A DNA stretch of 15,976 nucleotides from Candidatus Pacearchaeota archaeon. Its GTDB lineage: Archaea > Nanobdellota > Nanobdellia > Pacearchaeales > GW2011-AR1. The stretch covers positions 1 to 15,976 of the forward strand of contig JAFCEV010000010.1 of NCBI GenBank assembly GCA_017608985.1. The letters run 5' to 3'. A model generated the notes under the pieces. That model ran no database searches. It was not told the DNA's origin and was given only the letters and a program-made list of their open reading frames with translations. The position numbers and the translations under genes are program-made. Positions 13,099-15,976 of the stretch are shown one piece after another (the first letter of the stretch is position 1; each line of letters starts with the position of its first letter).

Positions 13099-13968
13099 TT
13101 AACTCCTGCTCTTTTTTAGTTTTCTTTTTTTCAGAATTCTATAAACAATATATGCTATTACTAACACAGAGACAACGATGTAAGGAATAAAATTAGGTTT
13201 TTTAACAAGCCCAAACATCTGAGCTTCTTTAAGAGAATAAGTTTTTAGTGTAAGTATTCTGGTTTCACTGAATTCTTTATTTGTTGAATCTCTGAATTTT
13301 AATGTTACAGGCAGAGAGATTGAACTAGAGGCATCCTCTTCAACATAAGCTCTATATTCTACACTATCAAAATCATCACTGTCTATATCTCCTATGTACT
13401 GTTCTTTTTCAGAGATAATCTTTAGTTTTGCTGCATTATTTATACTAACGTATAAGAATTTTACATCAGCAAGTCCTGAATTGATTATTTTTATTGAAAA
13501 CTCATTTTCTTTTCCTCTAATTAATACTGCTGAATCATCTAGGGAAATTTTTAATTCAGGTTCTGAATTTACAGTAATACTTATTAATTCTTGTTTTTCT
13601 GATTCATTTCCATCAATGTTTTTATAACTGATTTTTACAGGTATTTTATAAATTCCTGTGTGTGCTGAGGGGAGAACTATCAGTTTGAAATTAAAATCTT
13701 CTTTATCTCCATCATTAAGTTCATCTAAAAATTTCTCAGAACTTGACTGATAAGGTGCAAAAGGAACATTTTCTTCTGATAAATCTAATTTAACATTTAG
13801 ATTTTTAACATCTTCTTCAAAAATATTTTCTATTTCAAGACTAACTTTTACAACATCTCCTGGCGCAACTTCTTCTGGAGTACTTGTAACATCTGTTATT
13901 GAAACAGCTGAGATAAATGTTAAACTGATTAAGAGCATGCATAACGTGAATAATATTTTAGTTTTCAT
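13099..13968 (-). CDS. Membrane-anchored exoprotein with COG1361-like domains
   Basis: The 289 residues comprise a signal peptide (1 to about 21), two Ig-like beta-sandwich domains of the CARDB/COG1361 S-layer-related kind (about 22-135, starting 'VSITDVTSTPEEVAPGDVVKVSLEIEN', and about 136-245), then a membrane helix (about 258-279) and a basic cytosolic tail (KKRKLKKSRS). It is thus an exoplasmic domain held in the membrane. It lies between the ATPase (4-base overlap) and the permease (one-base gap), the position a periplasmic adaptor such as MacA holds in bacteria. I infer that it works as the exoplasmic partner of the permease, but no MacA motifs are present. Confidence 0.85.
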   Translation of the reverse strand: MKTKILFTLCMLLISLTFISAVSITDVTSTPEEVAPGDVVKVSLEIENIFEEDVKNLNVKLDLSEENVPFAPYQSSSEKFLDELNDGDKEDFNFKLIVLPSAHTGIYKIPVKISYKNIDGNESEKQELISITVNSEPELKISLDDSAVLIRGKENEFSIKIINSGLADVKFLYVSINNAAKLKIISEKEQYIGDIDSDDFDSVEYRAYVEEDASSSISLPVTLKFRDSTNKEFSETRILTLKTYSLKEAQMFGLVKKPNFIPYIVVSVLVIAYIVYRILKKRKLKKSRS

Positions 13969-14654
13969 TTTTTTCTCCTCTCTTCCAACCTTCCATCCCG
14001 TATTTTTAAAACTTTCGATGCATATTTTTTTAAGTTTAAATCATGAGTTACTAATATTATTGTTTTGCCTTTCTTATTTAATTCAACAAATAGTTTCATA
14101 ATTTCAGAACCTGTTTTGCTGTCCAGGTTTCCTGTGGGCTCATCAGCAAGGATTATCTCCGGTTCATTTGCCAATGCTCTGCCAATAGCAACTCTTTGCC
14201 TTTCTCCTCCTGAAAGTTCAGTAGAAAGATGGTCTCTTCTGTGTGTTAATCTAACATCTCTTAATATCTTATCAACCCTTGCTTCTTTTTCCTCTTTTCC
14301 AATTCTCTGGAACACCATAGGAAGAGCAATATTTTCAGCAACAGTTAGAGTGGGAATTAGGTTAAATGTTTGGAATACAAATCCAATTTTTCTGCCTCTT
14401 AATTGAGCAAGTTCAGATTCCTCATAATGTGAAATATTTTTTCCATCTAAAAGAATATATCCTTTTGTAGGCAAGTCCAGAGCACCAATCATATTCATCA
14501 TTGTGCTTTTTCCAGAACCGCTTGGTCCAAGTATTGCGATAAAATCGCCCTTGTTTATTTTTGCATTTACTCCATCAAGAGCTTTTACAACATTATGCCC
14601 CATTTCATAATATTTTTCCACGTGCTTTAATTCAATTGCAGTTTCTTGTTTCAT
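13965..14654 (-). CDS. MacB/LolD-type ABC transporter ATPase
   Basis: The 229-residue nucleotide-binding subunit has every catalytic motif: Walker A GPSGSGKS (43-50), Q-loop Gln95, signature LSGGERQR (147-154), Walker B IILADE with Asp171 and Glu172, D-loop 'GNLDSKTG' and the switch His204 in 'LVTHD'. The 'FQTFNLIPTLTVAENIALPM' segment is typical of the LolD/MacB/FtsE subfamily. It is cytosolic, pairs with the FtsX-type permease, and is the first gene of its operon, preceded by an unusual GC-rich leader. Confidence 0.97.
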   Translation of the reverse strand: MKQETAIELKHVEKYYEMGHNVVKALDGVNAKINKGDFIAILGPSGSGKSTMMNMIGALDLPTKGYILLDGKNISHYEESELAQLRGRKIGFVFQTFNLIPTLTVAENIALPMVFQRIGKEEKEARVDKILRDVRLTHRRDHLSTELSGGERQRVAIGRALANEPEIILADEPTGNLDSKTGSEIMKLFVELNKKGKTIILVTHDLNLKKYASKVLKIRDGRLEERRKK

Positions 14655-14749
14655 CTTAATTTTCTCAGAATTAATCTTCTGAGGTGAGCTTAGAGCCGAG
14701 GCAATTTGGAACCACCCCTCGAGTCTCTGAGCGAATTGCCACCACCTCG
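14655..14749 (-). promoter_or_regulatory. GC-rich structured 5' leader of ABC operon (riboswitch-like)
   Basis: In 14697-14749, 31 of 53 bases are G or C, far above the AT-rich surroundings. On the minus strand GAGGTG (14748-14743) can pair with CACCTC (14686-14681), enclosing GGCAATT (14740-14734) paired with AATTGCC (14706-14700). A third stem, CTCAGAA (14683-14677) with TTCTGAG (14670-14664), ends nine bases before the ATG and shares three bases with the first stem, so the two cannot both form fully. CGAGG followed by GGTGG-like sequence occurs twice, 28 nt apart. The mutually exclusive stems resemble a regulatory RNA switch, but DNA-level operators are an alternative. It matches no RNA family I know. 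Confidence 0.5.
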
Positions 14750-14771
14750 TTTTTTATAGATAAATACCCTA

Positions 14772-14780
14772 TTTAAATTT
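14772..14780 (-). promoter_or_regulatory. TATA box of ABC operon
   Basis: On the minus strand AAATTTAAA is centred 26 nt upstream of 14749, which would start transcription at the first base of the GC-rich leader. A second AT box at 14750-14760 (TCTATAAAAAA) would start it inside the leader. Confidence 0.45.
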
Positions 14781-14793
14781 AACTAATCACAAG

Positions 14794-14803
14794 TTTTAAA
14801 AAC
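14794..14803 (+). promoter_or_regulatory. TATA box of rpoN
   Basis: TTTTAAAAAC is centred about 26 nt before the rpoN ATG at 14824, supporting a leaderless transcript divergent from the ABC operon. Confidence 0.5.
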
Positions 14804-14823
14804 AATCTTTTAAGAATTATAAT

Positions 14824-15021
14824 ATGATAATTCCAGTTCGTTGCTTCAGCTGCGGGAAGCCAATAGGACACCTTTGGAAAGAATATAAGAGAAGAGTAGC
14901 AGCAGGAGAATCCCCAAAAAAAGTCTTAGATGATCTAGGGCTGGAAAGATATTGTTGCAGGTCTGTTTTCTTAGGACAAGAAGATTTCATAGAGTTAGTT
15001 GGAAAGTTTAAGAAGAGTTAA
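14824..15021 (+). CDS. rpoN: DNA-directed RNA polymerase subunit N (Rpb10)
   Basis: The 65-residue zinc-bundle subunit joins D and L in the polymerase assembly platform. It has the family signature 'MIIPVRCFSCGKPIGHLWKEY' in shortened form, with zinc ligands Cys7, Cys10, Cys44 and Cys45 in the CxxC ... CC pattern, then 'LGLERYCCRSVFLGQEDFIELV'. The length is normal. In most archaea rpoN follows uS9; here it stands about 9 kb away on the opposite strand with its own promoter. (Do not confuse it with bacterial sigma-54, which shares the symbol.). Confidence 0.97.
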   Translation: MIIPVRCFSCGKPIGHLWKEYKRRVAAGESPKKVLDDLGLERYCCRSVFLGQEDFIELVGKFKKS

Positions 15022-15041
15022 ATATTAATCTTATTTGAATT

Positions 15042-15773
15042 ATGAAAATAGAATTTTATGAAGAATTTTCAAATAAAGAAAATTTAGATAAATTAAAATT
15101 AATTAAATTTAAGACAAGATTATTCATTGCAGCTAAATCTCTTAAAGAATTTCAAAAATTTGAGGAACAATCTAAAAAAATAAAAAAAGATTTAGAAGTT
15201 GCATATTGGCCTATCGTGCAAAATTCTTATTGGATTTCTCCTTTTTCAAATAAAGAAGATTTAATTGAGTTATTCAATGAACTTAATGGAATAAAAAATC
15301 ACCTGTTAATAGATTTAGAGTTACCTCTTAGAAAAAGATGGAGCATGTATATTAAAAACATTTTTCATTTCAGACAAAATAAAAAATTAATAACGAAATT
15401 TATTGAGAAAAACAAAAAGAGAATCACAACAGCAGAATATGTTAGGGGTGCATATTCAAATTATGCAAGATTCTTGGGATTAGATTATAATATCAAAGTT
15501 GAGAAAAGTTTGATGTTTTATTCAAGTTGCATAAGTGAAGAAGATGCAAAAAAGTGGAAACAGAAAATTTTTCAAATTAAAGATAAAATTACATATTCAA
15601 TTTCTTTAGGAACAATAGCAACCGGAATTTTGGGCAATGAGCCTATTCTTTCTCCTAAGAATTTGGAAAAAGATTTGGAATTTGTGAAAAGAGCAGGTTT
15701 TGATAAAGTAATCATTTTCAGGTTAGGTGGTTTGAATAAAGAATATATGAAAATAATAAATAAATTTACTTAA
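15042..15773 (+). CDS. Conserved archaeal protein of unknown function
   Basis: A 243-residue soluble protein without signal peptide or membrane helices. Alternating strands and helices ('LFIAAKSLKEF', 'KKDLEVAYWPIV', 'HLLIDLELPL', 'ITTAEYV', 'YSISLGTIATGILGNEPILSPKNLEKDLEFVKRAG', 'DKVIIFRLGGLN') suggest a TIM-barrel-like fold, with possible active-site residues at strand ends (Tyr/Trp in 'AYWP', Asp-Glu in 'DLEL', Glu in 'TAEY'). That pattern brings to mind sugar-processing TIM barrels, but I cannot name a family or a reaction. I associate very similar proteins with Pacearchaeota. It starts 20 nt after rpoN, whose stop region contains a TTAAATATTAA box (15018-15028), so it may be co-transcribed or have its own start. 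Confidence 0.75.
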   Translation: MKIEFYEEFSNKENLDKLKLIKFKTRLFIAAKSLKEFQKFEEQSKKIKKDLEVAYWPIVQNSYWISPFSNKEDLIELFNELNGIKNHLLIDLELPLRKRWSMYIKNIFHFRQNKKLITKFIEKNKKRITTAEYVRGAYSNYARFLGLDYNIKVEKSLMFYSSCISEEDAKKWKQKIFQIKDKITYSISLGTIATGILGNEPILSPKNLEKDLEFVKRAGFDKVIIFRLGGLNKEYMKIINKFT

Positions 15774-15777
15774 TCAT

Positions 15778-15918
15778 TCATCTACTAACATATCCACATT
15801 CTTTACAAATAATTATTTTCATTTTATTTTTAATCTTTGTTTCCGGATTTTTGTAATGAGCAAAACATTTTTTACAAAATAATTTTCTTTTATTTTTTAA
15901 TAGAATATTATGATTCAT
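15778..15918 (-). CDS. RNase P Rpp21/Rnp4-like C-terminal zinc-binding part
   Basis: A 46-residue frame, ATG at 15918 and TGA at 15778-15780, reads with 'RKLFCKKCFAHY' followed by 'KIIICKECGYVSR'. The two CxxC pairs (Cys15/18 and Cys38/41) and the 'basic stretch, CKxC, linker, strand, CxxCGYxxR' pattern match the zinc-binding C-terminal half of archaeal Rnp4 (Rpp21), a protein subunit of RNase P that trims tRNA 5' ends. Family members carry an N-terminal helical part of about 40-60 residues, which here lies in a different frame or is absent. The assignment rests on this short motif. It ends four bases from the convergent gene at 15042-15773. Confidence 0.55.
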   Translation of the reverse strand: MNHNILLKNKRKLFCKKCFAHYKNPETKIKNKMKIIICKECGYVSR

Positions 15919-15976
15919 TGCAAGTTTTTTATTTTTTTAATTTCTTTGGCTTGGCTTTCAGACGAGCTAGACAGAA
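15915..15976 (-). pseudogene. Upstream frame of the Rnp4-like gene, cut by window edge
   Basis: The minus-strand frame entering at the window end reads 'SSSSESQAKEIKKIKNLQ' and stops in TGA at 15915-15917, overlapping the downstream ATG. The helix 'AKEIKKIKNL' is what would be expected just before 'AMNHNILLKNKRKLFCKKC' in Rnp4. A one-base change in the A runs at 15925-15938 would join the frames. It is either a frameshifted Rnp4 (mutation or sequencing error) or the tail of a separate coupled gene. Confidence 0.4.

Noticed and set aside
14697..14755. Plus-strand intrinsic terminator or small RNA (inverted repeat followed by six T)
   Set aside because: No plus-strand gene ends nearby, and the minus-strand leader interpretation fits the promoter spacing better, though it is not excluded.

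Overview
The window is archaeal chromosome, most likely from a small-genome DPANN lineage of the Pacearchaeota/Woesearchaeota type. The evidence is archaeal-only genes (RNA polymerase subunits D, F and N, ribosomal proteins eL18 and eL21, a DUF655 protein, a CdpB-like PRC-barrel protein), an intron-bearing tRNA-Leu with no encoded CCA, very AT-rich DNA, and TATA boxes about 25 nt upstream of many start codons, which implies mostly leaderless mRNAs. The phylum is inferred from gene content and remembered family resemblance, not from a tree.

Left part (1-4085): an AT-rich stretch with a TTA microsatellite, then small single-promoter genes: the PRC-barrel protein, a conserved unknown, a winged-helix protein, and two convergent regulators (1513-2190 + and 2247-2849 -). 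Both regulators have an N-terminal coiled coil, a repetitive linker and a C-terminal winged helix. The linker DNA of each gene is built of short repeats. Two motifs from the second gene (the palindrome AAACAGCTGTTT and the 12-mer TGTTTGAACACC) recur in the gene-free DNA just upstream of it. This looks like a DNA-binding array embedded in the genes and is the most intriguing part of the window. A possible small membrane protein and an RRM RNA-binding protein follow.

Middle (4086-11535): a HAD phosphatase-like gene is translationally coupled to a short serine recombinase, which abuts uS9 tail to tail. The ribosomal/RNA polymerase genes run leftward in two blocks: eL21-rpoF-DUF655-uS13-uS4-uS11-rpoD, and eL18-uL13-uS9. 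In many archaea uS13 through uS9 form one operon; here tRNA-Leu(CAA) and a divergently oriented secreted LysM/EF-hand-like protein sit between rpoD and eL18. rpoN, which normally follows uS9, is alone at 14824 on the other strand.

Right part (11573-15976): a zinc-ribbon protein; a three-gene MacB/LolD-type ABC operon (ATPase, membrane-anchored COG1361-like exoprotein, FtsX-type permease) preceded by an unusually GC-rich leader of about 95 nt with mutually exclusive predicted pairings; rpoN; a conserved unknown; and, at the edge, the C-terminal zinc-binding part of an RNase P Rpp21/Rnp4-like protein whose upstream portion is in another frame.
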